From positions 5,452,001 through 5,516,000 of the forward strand of contig NZ_PHHE01000001.1 of assembly GCF_002813455.1 (NCBI RefSeq): 64,000 nt of DNA, in the 5' to 3' direction. Shown here piece after piece: positions 47,000 to 54,910 of this stretch. The first letter of the stretch is position 1; each line of letters begins with the position of its first letter. The notes beneath the pieces are model-generated. The model saw nothing but the letters and a program-made list of their open reading frames with translations, had not been told where the DNA came from and did not search any database. Position numbers and translations under genes: made by a program. Source of the DNA: Pseudomonas baetica. GTDB taxonomy: Bacteria > Pseudomonadota > Gammaproteobacteria > Pseudomonadales > Pseudomonadaceae.

Positions 47000-47941
47000 T
47001 CAACTGACTTTTGTCTGATATTCGCTTTGCCCTTTCAGCAAGGCGAATACCACCCGAGCAAGTTTGCGAGCCAGCATCACCAACGCCTGCGTGGTGCTGA
47101 AACCCCGTGCTCTCTGGGCTTCGTAAAACCCTTTCCAGGCTATCGTACGGCTAGCCGACATCGCTGCGTTGTGCAAAAGTCGGCGGGCCTCGGGGTCTCC
47201 GCGCTTGGTCAAGCTGCGGCGACCGTCCTTTTGCCCTGATTTCGATACCCGTAAATCCATGCCCAGGAAGGCGATAAACGCATCCGCGTTGCTAAATTCT
47301 CCCCGCTGAAACGCCGTGAGCAGGCGCGCTCCGGTCAGAAATCCAATGCCCTCAACTTTCAGGCAACGCTTCAATTGGCCGAGCAAACCGGCTTGTTTGA
47401 GCTGATCGTTGATCGTCTTTTCGATCATCGTTTCAAGCCGCTGCATGGATTTTATTTGTTCAGCAAAAGCTGCCTTCAACAGCGGCTCATTCGACCAGCT
47501 CTGCACTAGGCCGACCCTTGCCTGGACCAAAGCCGCGCGGCGGCGGAAAAGGCTCAGGAGCTGGCGGTACAGCGGTGATGGCGGGGTCCAGGGGTGCAAC
47601 TCCTCGGCTTCGTTCTTCAGGTAACGGGCCAGCAGCTTGGCGTCCAAGGCGTCGGTTTTGGCGCGGATCTTCACGCCTTCGCGGTAGTGTTTGAGTTCAT
47701 AGCCGCCCACCATGTAAATCGTGCAACCGGCCGCATAGGCCAAATCAGCGAATTCCAGGTGGTAGATGTTGGTTGCCTCAATGGCAATAGACACGGGGAC
47801 GAGCAAGGCCTTCAGCCACTGCTTGATGGATGTTTTGGTATTGGGAATCGCTTCAAGCAGATCGCTATCGGCCTGATAAATCACCAGTTCATTTTTGGCG
47901 ACATCCACGCCAACGATCGGATTTGATAGAGCGACTGGCAT
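47000..47941 (-). CDS. IS110-family transposase (IS621-like layout)
   Basis: The 313-residue protein has the DEDD RuvC-like domain (IVGVDVAKNELVIY, IAIEATNIYH, DALDAKLLARYL) and the C-terminal domain with Ser in RVSKSGQKDGRRSLTKRGD. Length and layout are close to IS621. The start is ATG 47941 behind CGGAGGA; the GTG at 47977 would extend into the non-coding end. The frame is intact. Confidence 0.92.
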   Translation of the reverse strand: MPVALSNPIVGVDVAKNELVIYQADSDLLEAIPNTKTSIKQWLKALLVPVSIAIEATNIYHLEFADLAYAAGCTIYMVGGYELKHYREGVKIRAKTDALDAKLLARYLKNEAEELHPWTPPSPLYRQLLSLFRRRAALVQARVGLVQSWSNEPLLKAAFAEQIKSMQRLETMIEKTINDQLKQAGLLGQLKRCLKVEGIGFLTGARLLTAFQRGEFSNADAFIAFLGMDLRVSKSGQKDGRRSLTKRGDPEARRLLHNAAMSASRTIAWKGFYEAQRARGFSTTQALVMLARKLARVVFALLKGQSEYQTKVS

Positions 47942-47974
47942 TGCCACAGGATTTCCTCCGGGATAAGGTTTGAG

Positions 47975-48149
47975 CACTTGAAGGGCTCACCCAGAGGCGC
48001 AGGCTTGTTCCTATCGTCGGTCTAGCCAGATGCATTCTTTATCGGCGCTTGGGTGAAAGGAGGAGGGGCGAAATCTCCCACGGTCTGTGCTGCGTCAACA
48101 GTCAGAATCGAGCCTTGTCCCTCCTCCTCCCTTCAAGTCCTACCATACA
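47975..48149 (-). ncRNA. Bridge RNA of the second IS110 element, guides readable
   Basis: Read on the minus strand, a first stem (10 bp, 48119-48128 with 48058-48067) closes a loop whose 5' side holds GGCTCG (48109-48114) and 3' side GTGGGAG (48075-48081). On this strand the REP target reads GGCTCG-CT-CCCAC: the first guide equals the left arm and the second is the complement of CT plus the right arm. A second stem (48050-48056 with 47987-47993) closes a loop with AGAAT (48034-48038), equal to the far element end, and ACAAG (48004-48008), complement of CTTGT at the near end. Expression is inferred. Confidence 0.82.
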
Positions 48150-48151
48150 AG

Positions 48152-48234
48152 CGAGCCTGCTCGCGAAAGCGGTGTATCCGTCGACGTCATCGTTGTATGA
48201 CACATTGCTTTCGCGAGCAGGCTCGCTCCCACCG
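48152..48234. repeat. Right part of the REP pair split by the IS110 element
   Basis: CGAGCCTGCTCGCGAAAGCG, a spacer with GTCGACG, then GCTTTCGCGAGCAGGCTCGC and TCCCAC. The outer TGTGGGAG of the first unit is at 46969-46976. Confidence 0.88.
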
Positions 48235-48332
48235 TTGTTTTGTGATGTTACTGGAATCGAGGGCAACAAAAAGGCCCCCAATTCGGGTAATGCTGTTCAC
48301 TTAAGCATTTGAATCCTCGCCGGGCTTCTTCG

Positions 48333-48366
48333 AAAATCCGATGTCAGATCTCTGGCATCGGATTTT
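48333..48366 (+). promoter_or_regulatory. Hairpin at the IS4 transposase start
   Basis: AAAATCCGATG and CATCGGATTTT pair and end two bases before the ATG, where a ribosome site would stand. The sister element at 61.4 kb has the same stem. It could block read-in translation. Confidence 0.65.
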
Positions 48367-48368
48367 TT

Positions 48369-49700
48369 ATGTCTGTTCAACAGGACTTGCTCGACCTCGG
48401 CGACCTTTTCAACTTCTGTGACTTGAGCACATTCACTCAAAATATTCCCATCGAGTGGGTCGCGTCTGCGCTGGATCTGTCCAGCCAAGCCACTATCCGA
48501 CGGCGTCGCTTGCCTGCCGACCAAGTGCTCTGGCTGGTGCTCGGCATGGCATTGTTTCGCGACGAGCCGGTTCATGAGGTCGCCCGACGTTTGAACATCT
48601 GCGCCCAAGGTCTGGCTTCTGACCATCTGTTGGCCCGTAGCGGTGTGACCGAGGCCCGCAAGCGGCTGGGGGCCGACCCGGTTGAGTGGTTGTTTCGCAA
48701 AACGGGTACTCAATGGGGCGCGCAGCGCTATCCCGATGATGCCTGGCAGGATCTGCAAGTATTTGCAGTCGATGGTGCGCTTCTGCGCACGCCGGATACG
48801 CCGGAGTTGCGAGACCATTTCGGTTCTGGAAACACCTCGACCGACCGCCAGACTCCCTTTCCCATGCTGCGCCTGGTGGCGCTGATGAATGTGCGTTCAC
48901 ACCTGATCCTGGATGCACAGCTTAGCCCTTACCGACGCAGCGAAATGCGTCTGGCCGATGAGTTTTTGCAGCAGATCCCCGACCACTCCGTGACGTTGTT
49001 CGATAAAGGGTTCTGGAGCGCCGATCTCATGCTCAGCCTGAGCGGCGACGGCAGTCACCGTCATTGGCTGATTCCGGCAAAAAAGGGATTGGTTTGCGAG
49101 GAGGTAGCCCGTTACAACGAGCATGATCGTTTGGTGCGTATGAAAGTGTCGCCGCAAGCCAGAAAGCGAAATCCGACTCTTCCTACACACTGGGAGGCGC
49201 GTGAAGTCAGTTATGAAATTCAAGGCAAAGTAAAAACAGTCATGACGTCGTTGCCGGCCAAGATCTACAGCACCAAGTCTGTTGCCAAGCTTTATCAGGA
49301 GCGCTGGGAAATCGAATTGGGCTTCAGGGATATCAAAAGCTCAATGCAGCAAAACGCAATGACCTTGCGCAGCAAAAAGGTCGATCTGATCTACCAGGAA
49401 GTGTGGGGGTTGTTGCTGGCTTACAACGTGATTCGTCGGGAGGCAAGTCAGGCAGCAGTCGCGTTTGGTCGAGCGCCGTCGGACATCCGTTTCAAGCCGG
49501 CTTGCCAGTACATCGCCGTGCAGTTGATCGTGATGGCAGCGGCCAATCCTGTTTCAGCGACGGGTAGACGGTTGGCGGAACTTAGAAAAGGCGTTGGCGG
49601 GCTGTTTCTGGATCACCGCCCAAGGCCTTCGAGGCCAAGGACGGTGAAGATTTCAAAAACCCGGTTTCCGGTGGACCGTAAGGCTGCTCCGCTTAAGTGA
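48369..49700 (+). CDS. IS4-family transposase
   Basis: The 443-residue DDE transposase has the first Asp in FAVDGALLRTPDTPE, the second in VTLFDKGFWS, and the YREK signature [15 protein letters not shown] containing the catalytic Glu. The ATG at 48369 lies directly behind the hairpin. The stop lies within the right inverted repeat. The frame is intact. Confidence 0.95.
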   Translation: MSVQQDLLDLGDLFNFCDLSTFTQNIPIEWVASALDLSSQATIRRRRLPADQVLWLVLGMALFRDEPVHEVARRLNICAQGLASDHLLARSGVTEARKRLGADPVEWLFRKTGTQWGAQRYPDDAWQDLQVFAVDGALLRTPDTPELRDHFGSGNTSTDRQTPFPMLRLVALMNVRSHLILDAQLSPYRRSEMRLADEFLQQIPDHSVTLFDKGFWSADLMLSLSGDGSHRHWLIPAKKGLVCEEVARYNEHDRLVRMKVSPQARKRNPTLPTHWEAREVSYEIQGKVKTVMTSLPAKIYSTKSVAKLYQERWEIELGFRDIKSSMQQNAMTLRSKKVDLIYQEVWGLLLAYNVIRREASQAAVAFGRAPSDIRFKPACQYIAVQLIVMAAANPVSATGRRLAELRKGVGGLFLDHRPRPSRPRTVKISKTRFPVDRKAAPLK

Positions 49701-49744
49701 ACAGCATTACCCAATTCGGGAGCCTTGTTGTTCAGCGGTTCAGC

Positions 49745-51409
49745 TTACATGTTCGGGTAAGTCGGGCCGCCAGCGCCTTCCGGCGTGACCCAGGTGATGT
49801 TCTGCGAAGGATCCTTGATGTCACAGGTCTTGCAGTGCACGCAGTTCTGGGCGTTGATCTGGAAGCGCTTCTCGCCGTCTTCCTTGGTGATCACCTCGTA
49901 CACGCCGGCCGGGCAGTAGCGCTGCGCCGGCTCGTCGTACAGCGGCAGGTTTTTGCTGATCGGAATGCTCGGGTCGGTGAGCTTGAGATGGCACGGCTGT
50001 TCTTCTTCGTGGTTGGTACCAGAGATGAACACCGAGCTCAATTTGTCGAAGCTGAGTTTGCCGTCCGGCTTCGGATAGTCGATCTTCTTGCAGTCGGCCG
50101 CCAGCTTCAGGCAGGCGTAGTCCGGCTTGGTGTCATGCAGGGTGAACGGCAGTTTGCCGCCGAAGATGTTCTGATCCAGCCAGTTGAAACCGCCGCCGAC
50201 GATGGCGCCGAACTTGTGGATCGCCGGGCCGAAGTTACGGCTGGCGAACAGTTCGTCGTAGAGCCAGCTCTTCTTGAAGGCGTCGACGTAAGTGGTCAGT
50301 TCTTCAGTGCCATCCTTCTCGGCGAACAGCGCGTCAGCCACCGATTCAGCGGCGAGCATGCCGGACTTCATCGCGGTGTGGCTGCCTTTGATCTTGGCGA
50401 AGTTCAGGGTGCCGAGGTCGCAACCGATCAGCGCGCCGCCCTTGAAGACCATTTTCGGCAGCGAGTTCAGACCACCTTTGCAGATGGCGCGAGCGCCGTA
50501 GCTGACGCGTTTGCCGCCTTCCAGGTACTGCGCCAGCACCGGGTGATGTTTGAGGCGCTGGAACTCGTCGAACGGCGACAGGTAAGTGTTGCTGTAGGAC
50601 AGGTCAACGATCAGACCGACCACCACCTGATTGTTTTCCAGGTGATAGAGGAACGAGCCGCCAGTGTTCTCGGTGCCCATGATGTCCAGCGGCCAGCCGG
50701 CGGTGTGTACGACCAGGCCAGGCTGGTGTTTGGCCGGATCGATTTCCCAGATTTCTTTCAGACCGATGCCGTAGTGTTGGGCGTCGGCATCGCTGTCGAG
50801 GTTGAAGCGCTTGATCAGTTGCTTGCCGATGTGACCACGGCAGCCCTCGGCGAACAGCGTGTATTTGCCACGCAATTCCATGCCCGGGGTGTACAGGCCT
50901 TCTTTCGGGTTGCCTTCGCGGTCGACGCCCAGATCACCGGTGATGATCCCGCGCACGATGCCGTTTTCGTCGATCAATGCTTCCTGAGCGGCGAAGCCCG
51001 GGTAAATTTCTACGCCCAGGTTTTCGGCCTGCTGGGCCAGCCAGCGGCAGAGGTTACCCAGCGAGATAATGTAGTTGCCTTCGTTGTGCATGGTCTTGGG
51101 CACAAAGAAGTCAGGAATTTTCTGCGCGCTGTCGGCGTTTTTCAGCACGAAAATGTCGTCGCGGGTGACCGGCGTATTCAGCGGAGCGCCGAGTTCTTTC
51201 CAGTCCGGGAACAATTCGTTCAGAGCGCGTGGTTCGAATACGGCACCGGAAAGGATGTGTGCGCCGACTTCGGAGCCTTTTTCGACCACGCAGACGCTGA
51301 TTTCCTTACCGGCTTCGGCGGCCTTCTGCTTCAGACGGCAGGCGGCGGACAGGCCAGCGGGGCCGGCACCGACGATGACCACGTCGAATTCCATGTATTC
51401 GCGTTCCAC
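49745..51409 (-). CDS. Electron transfer flavoprotein-ubiquinone oxidoreductase
   Basis: This inner-membrane enzyme passes electrons from reduced ETF (fatty-acid and amino-acid oxidation) to ubiquinone. The 554-residue protein has an N-terminal FAD site (VVIVGAGPAGLSAACRL) and a C-terminal 4Fe-4S ligand set in NCVHCKTCDIKDPSQNI. The GTG at 51409 has GGAGA seven bases upstream and gives the usual MEREYMEFDVV start. It is divergent from etfBA. Confidence 0.96.
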   Translation of the reverse strand: MEREYMEFDVVIVGAGPAGLSAACRLKQKAAEAGKEISVCVVEKGSEVGAHILSGAVFEPRALNELFPDWKELGAPLNTPVTRDDIFVLKNADSAQKIPDFFVPKTMHNEGNYIISLGNLCRWLAQQAENLGVEIYPGFAAQEALIDENGIVRGIITGDLGVDREGNPKEGLYTPGMELRGKYTLFAEGCRGHIGKQLIKRFNLDSDADAQHYGIGLKEIWEIDPAKHQPGLVVHTAGWPLDIMGTENTGGSFLYHLENNQVVVGLIVDLSYSNTYLSPFDEFQRLKHHPVLAQYLEGGKRVSYGARAICKGGLNSLPKMVFKGGALIGCDLGTLNFAKIKGSHTAMKSGMLAAESVADALFAEKDGTEELTTYVDAFKKSWLYDELFASRNFGPAIHKFGAIVGGGFNWLDQNIFGGKLPFTLHDTKPDYACLKLAADCKKIDYPKPDGKLSFDKLSSVFISGTNHEEEQPCHLKLTDPSIPISKNLPLYDEPAQRYCPAGVYEVITKEDGEKRFQINAQNCVHCKTCDIKDPSQNITWVTPEGAGGPTYPNM

Positions 51410-51480
51410 AGGCTATCTCCTACTCAAGGCTCAACAGTTTTTTTTCTATTTTGGAGGTTTGGTGTCGCATCCAAATTGCC

Positions 51481-51496
51481 TTTACGTTAACGTCAA
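51481..51496. promoter_or_regulatory. LiuR-like MerR-family operator
   Basis: TTTACGTTAACGTCAA is a near-perfect palindrome of the form known for LiuR, the MerR-type regulator of branched-chain amino-acid catabolism and etf genes. It lies 72 bases before the ETF dehydrogenase start. Confidence 0.6.
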
Positions 51497-51567
51497 GGGC
51501 AGTAATGGAGAACCCACCTTTCTCTCTAGGGGGCGCATTATATCTACACCACTCTGAGCGTCCAATA

Positions 51568-51581
51568 CAAACGTTTGTTTG
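51568..51581. promoter_or_regulatory. PsrA-like operator
   Basis: CAAACGTTTGTTTG fits the PsrA pattern (G/C)AAAC-N4-GTTT(G/C). In P. aeruginosa PsrA, the fatty-acid-responsive TetR regulator, is known to act on etf genes. Confidence 0.6.
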
Positions 51582-51639
51582 AATCGGCTCCAGCCCAGAG
51601 AAATCAAAGAAGCGCGGCTTATGAGTGACCATTTTGCCG

Positions 51640-51669
51640 TATTGACCGGAATAGGCGTTCCGGTCAATA
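51640..51669. promoter_or_regulatory. Large palindrome in the etf leader
   Basis: TATTGACCGGAA and TTCCGGTCAATA are exact reverse complements around six bases. It could be an operator or an mRNA hairpin of the etfB leader. Confidence 0.6.
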
Positions 51670-51960
51670 TACGGGCGGTTTTGCGCTCGCCGTAGGCAGA
51701 CTGGCGGTTTCAAGAGCACCTCTAAAGACAGGGCGTAGGCAGTACAAGGTGAAGCGCAGCGCAGGTCTGGCGCGCAGTTTACACACCGTGAAGATCAATG
51801 ACTTGTCGGTCACCACTGACGAACGGTCATCGGATTTCGCAGCGTGGAATCACCCCGCACACAAGCCGGCGTTTTTAGAGGTGCCCTTGCAACCCGATGA
51901 GCATCAACCGCCAGGTTCGCCTAGGCGACTTTCTTTTCACCGGAGAGTAACGAGGAATCC

Positions 51961-52710
51961 ATGAAGGTTCTTGTAGCTGTCAAACGCGTTGTGGATTACA
52001 ACGTCAAGGTTCGCGTCAAGGCGGACAATTCCGGCGTAGACCTCGCCAACGTCAAGATGTCGATGAACCCGTTCTGCGAAATCGCAGTGGAAGAAGCCGT
52101 ACGCCTGAAAGAAAAAGGTGTTGCGACTGAAATCGTCGTCGTCTCCATCGGCCCGACCACCGCTCAGGAGCAACTGCGTACCGCACTGGCTCTGGGTGCC
52201 GACCGTGCCATCCTCGTCGAATCCGCTGAAGATCTGACTTCGCTCGCCGTGGCCAAGCTGCTCAAGGCTGTGGTCGACAAGGAACAGCCTCAGCTGGTGA
52301 TCCTGGGCAAACAGGCGATCGACAGCGACAACAACCAGACCGGCCAGATGCTCGCTGCACTGAGCGGCTACGGTCAGGGCACTTTCGCCTCGAAAGTCGA
52401 AGTGTCCGGCGACAGCGTTGCCGTGACTCGCGAAATCGACGGCGGCGCGCAGACCGTTTCCCTGAAACTGCCGGCCATCGTCACCACCGACCTGCGTTTG
52501 AACGAGCCGCGCTACGCGTCCCTGCCAAACATCATGAAAGCCAAGAAGAAGCCTCTCGAAGTGCTGACTCCGGACGCTTTGGGCGTTTCCACCGCCTCCA
52601 CCAACAAGACCCTGAAAGTCGAAGCGCCGGCTGCACGCAGCGCGGGCATCAAGGTCAAGTCGGTGGCTGAACTGGTCGAGAAACTGAAAAACGAAGCGAA
52701 GGTAATCTGA
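51961..52710 (+). CDS. etfB: Electron transfer flavoprotein beta subunit
   Basis: EtfB, with EtfA, accepts electrons from acyl-CoA and other dehydrogenases. The 249-residue protein begins [19 protein letters not shown] and has the AMP-binding and family pattern [20 protein letters not shown]. Two bases separate it from etfA. The start has ACGAGGAA before it. Confidence 0.97.
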   Translation: MKVLVAVKRVVDYNVKVRVKADNSGVDLANVKMSMNPFCEIAVEEAVRLKEKGVATEIVVVSIGPTTAQEQLRTALALGADRAILVESAEDLTSLAVAKLLKAVVDKEQPQLVILGKQAIDSDNNQTGQMLAALSGYGQGTFASKVEVSGDSVAVTREIDGGAQTVSLKLPAIVTTDLRLNEPRYASLPNIMKAKKKPLEVLTPDALGVSTASTNKTLKVEAPAARSAGIKVKSVAELVEKLKNEAKVI

Positions 52711-52712
52711 CC

Positions 52713-53642
52713 ATGACTATCTTGGTAATCGCTGAACACGACAATAAAGTGCTGGCCCCGGCCACGCTGAACACCGTGGCTGCTGCTGCCAAAATTGGCG
52801 GCGATATCCACGTACTGGTAGCAGGTCAGGGCGCTGGCGCCGTGGCTGAAGCCGCTGCGAAAATCGCTGGCGTGAGCAAAGTCCTCAACGCTGACAACGC
52901 CGCTTACGCGCATCAGCTGCCGGAAAACGTTGCTCCATTGGTTGCAGAGCTGGGCAAGGGTTACAGCCACATCCTGGCTGCCGCCACTTCCAACGGCAAA
53001 AACATCCTGCCGCGCGTTGCTGCTGCGCTGGACGTTGACCAGATCTCCGAGATCATCTCGGTCGAAAGCGCCGACACGTTCAAGCGCCCGATCTACGCCG
53101 GTAACGCCATCGCTACCGTGCAATCGACCGCTGCGATCAAAGTGATCACCGTGCGTGCTACCGGTTTCGACCCGGTGGCTGCTGAAGGTGGTTCGGCTGC
53201 CGTTGAAGCAGTCGCTGCTGCTCACGACGCTGGCATCTCCAGCTTCGTCGGCGAAGAGCTGGCCAAGTCCGATCGTCCAGAGCTGACCGCTGCCAAGATC
53301 GTCGTTTCCGGCGGCCGTGGCATGCAGAACGGCGACAACTTCAAACACCTGTACGCTCTGGCTGACAAGCTGGGCGCTGCCGTGGGTGCTTCGCGCGCCG
53401 CGGTCGATGCAGGTTTCGTCCCGAACGACATGCAGGTCGGTCAGACCGGCAAGATCGTTGCGCCACAGCTGTACATCGCCGTCGGTATCTCCGGCGCGAT
53501 CCAGCATCTGGCCGGCATGAAAGACTCCAAAGTGATCGTTGCGATCAACAAGGACGAAGAAGCGCCGATCTTCCAGGTAGCTGATTACGGTCTGGTAGCG
53601 GATCTGTTTGAAGCAATCCCTGAGCTGGAGAAGCTGGTCTAA
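52713..53642 (+). CDS. etfA: Electron transfer flavoprotein alpha subunit
   Basis: The 309-residue FAD-binding subunit has the C-terminal signature [43 protein letters not shown]. It forms the soluble ETF dimer with EtfB. A terminator follows. Confidence 0.97.
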   Translation: MTILVIAEHDNKVLAPATLNTVAAAAKIGGDIHVLVAGQGAGAVAEAAAKIAGVSKVLNADNAAYAHQLPENVAPLVAELGKGYSHILAAATSNGKNILPRVAAALDVDQISEIISVESADTFKRPIYAGNAIATVQSTAAIKVITVRATGFDPVAAEGGSAAVEAVAAAHDAGISSFVGEELAKSDRPELTAAKIVVSGGRGMQNGDNFKHLYALADKLGAAVGASRAAVDAGFVPNDMQVGQTGKIVAPQLYIAVGISGAIQHLAGMKDSKVIVAINKDEEAPIFQVADYGLVADLFEAIPELEKLV

Positions 53643-53662
53643 TCCAGCCGCTTCACTTATAA

Positions 53663-53693
53663 AGAGCCCGACCTTTTGGTCGGGCTTTTTTTT
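53663..53693 (+). terminator. Rho-independent terminator after etfA
   Basis: AGCCCGACC and GGTCGGGCT form a perfect stem with a four-base loop and a run of eight T. Confidence 0.93.
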
Positions 53694-53722
53694 GACTCGG
53701 ATTTGAGTGGGAGCGTTTAGCC

Positions 53723-54544
53723 ATGGATCTGCGCCGCAGGTTGTTATTAGGATTGATCCTCTTGCCGGGAATGGCTACGGCCGCCGGCAAGTGCGAGCGC
53801 CTCGTCGTCACCGGCAGCCCGGATGCGCCGCCGTACCTGTGGCAAGACCCGCAGAATCCCAAGCACTTGATCGGTGCCAGTGCCGATCTGTTGCAGCAAG
53901 TCGCCAAAGACCTGGGCATCAAGGTCGAGTTGCTCTACGCCGGCAAACGCTCGCAGGCACTTGATGAAGTGCGCAGTGGGCGCATGGACATGCTGGCCGA
54001 TGCGCCGCTGACCTTCAATGAGCTGGAGAACCTCGACTACATTTACCCGCCAATCCTGCAGAACGACTATCTGGTGTGGACCCGCAAAGGCTCGACACTG
54101 GCATACAGCGAAGCCAAAGACCTGCTTGGCCATACCGGTGGTTTGTCGGAAAAGTCTCGAATGACCCAGGCATTCGGCTCTTTCGCCGATCAGCAATTGA
54201 CCCTTACCCGGTCAGCCAACCTCACCCAGGCCTTTCAGAAACTTCTGCTGGGCGAGGTGGAATATGTACTCGCCGGTCGCTACTCGGGCATGGCTGCCGC
54301 GCAGGCGTTGGGCATGGCCAATGATTTGCTGGCCTTCGAGCAACCCATTGATCGACCGGGGCTGTTTCTGGCGGTTTCGCATAACTCGGCATGCAACGAT
54401 CCGTGGTTGCGCGGACAGTTGGCCAAAAAGATGACAGAATTGCCCGCGTCCGGACTGACGGAAGCTGCGCTGCAACGCAATATCAAGCGCTGGAAGGCGC
54501 AACAGCAACAGCCGCAACAACCCGTCAGTGCCCCAAAACAGTAG
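53723..54544 (+). CDS. Periplasmic solute-binding protein, family 3
   Basis: The 273-residue protein has a signal peptide (about residues 1-21, cut after ATAA) and a type II periplasmic fold with GASADLLQQVAKDLGIKVELL and GRMDMLADAPLTFNE. No transporter genes adjoin, so it may be an orphan receptor or sensor. The C-terminus is Gln/Pro-rich. Ligand unknown, though the family binds polar amino acids. It may be cotranscribed with the two lipoproteins downstream. Confidence 0.82.
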   Translation: MDLRRRLLLGLILLPGMATAAGKCERLVVTGSPDAPPYLWQDPQNPKHLIGASADLLQQVAKDLGIKVELLYAGKRSQALDEVRSGRMDMLADAPLTFNELENLDYIYPPILQNDYLVWTRKGSTLAYSEAKDLLGHTGGLSEKSRMTQAFGSFADQQLTLTRSANLTQAFQKLLLGEVEYVLAGRYSGMAAAQALGMANDLLAFEQPIDRPGLFLAVSHNSACNDPWLRGQLAKKMTELPASGLTEAALQRNIKRWKAQQQQPQQPVSAPKQ

Positions 54545-54553
54545 GGATTCTTA

Positions 54554-54910
54554 GTGAGTATTCGACCTCTTTTCGCGGCTGTGGCCGTTCTGGCCATGGC
54601 CGGTTGCGCAACCGATCCGGCACCCAATGAACAAATGCGCCTGACCGAGCAAACCATCGCTCAGGCCAAAGCCGTCGGCGCCACCGCCGATGACGTGCCG
54701 GAAATGAAACTGGCCGAAACCAAGTACAACCGGGCCAAGGGCAACATGGCCGACGAGTCCTATCGGAATGCGCGTATGCGTGCCGAACAGGCAGAGCTGG
54801 ACGCCCGTCTGGCCGAAGCCAAAGTGCTGACGCAAAAAAGCGAAGAGCAGGTCAATGTACTGAACACGCGTATTGCTCGTTTGCGCAAGCAACTGGGAGA
54901 TGCCAAATGA
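54554..54910 (+). CDS. DUF4398 lipoprotein
   Basis: The 118-residue protein has a lipobox AMAGC and a helical, charged body (EMKLAETKYNRAKGNMADESYRNARMRAEQAELDARLAEAKV) likely to form a coiled coil. DUF4398 proteins are commonly paired with an OmpA-like lipoprotein, as here: the stop overlaps the next ATG (ATGA). The start is GTG. Confidence 0.85.
   Translation: MSIRPLFAAVAVLAMAGCATDPAPNEQMRLTEQTIAQAKAVGATADDVPEMKLAETKYNRAKGNMADESYRNARMRAEQAELDARLAEAKVLTQKSEEQVNVLNTRIARLRKQLGDAK

Larger units (their letters stand above)
46977..48151. mobile_element. Second IS110-family element, inside a REP, with CT core
   Basis: The left flank ends TTGTGGGAG (to 46976) and the right flank begins CGAGCCTGCTCGCG (48152); together they rebuild a standard REP. 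AG (CT on the transposase strand) stands at both junctions, 46975-46976 and 48150-48151. The element is about 1.17 kb with about 210 non-coding bases before the transposase and 23 after. CT is also the core dinucleotide known for E. coli IS621, which likewise enters REPs. Confidence 0.9.
48288..49709. mobile_element. IS4-family element (1422 bp)
   Basis: Perfect 19-bp terminal inverted repeats TAATGCTGTTCACTTAAGC (48288-48306 and 49691-49709) are flanked by an exact 11-bp duplication CCCAATTCGGG (48277-48287 and 49710-49720). The exact copies suggest a fairly recent insertion. Confidence 0.93.
48264..49728 (-). terminator. Terminator of the ETF dehydrogenase gene, split by an IS4 element
   Basis: Without 48288-49709 and one target copy, the minus strand reads AAGGCTCCC, GAATT, GGGGGCCTTTTT, a standard rho-independent terminator about 17 bases past the ETF dehydrogenase stop. 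The element entered at its apex. Confidence 0.75.
51410..51960. promoter_or_regulatory. Divergent control region of the etf genes
   Basis: These 551 bases have no convincing gene. They hold a LiuR-like palindrome (51481-51496), a PsrA-like box (51568-51581), a large palindrome (51640-51669) and a long-range 16-base inverted repeat (51711-51726 with 51874-51889, one mismatch). ATTATATC at about 51537 could be a -10 box. Confidence 0.7.

Noticed and set aside
49697..51490. Plus-strand frame of 597 codons
   Set aside because: It is antisense to the ETF dehydrogenase, which has clear FAD and iron-sulfur motifs.
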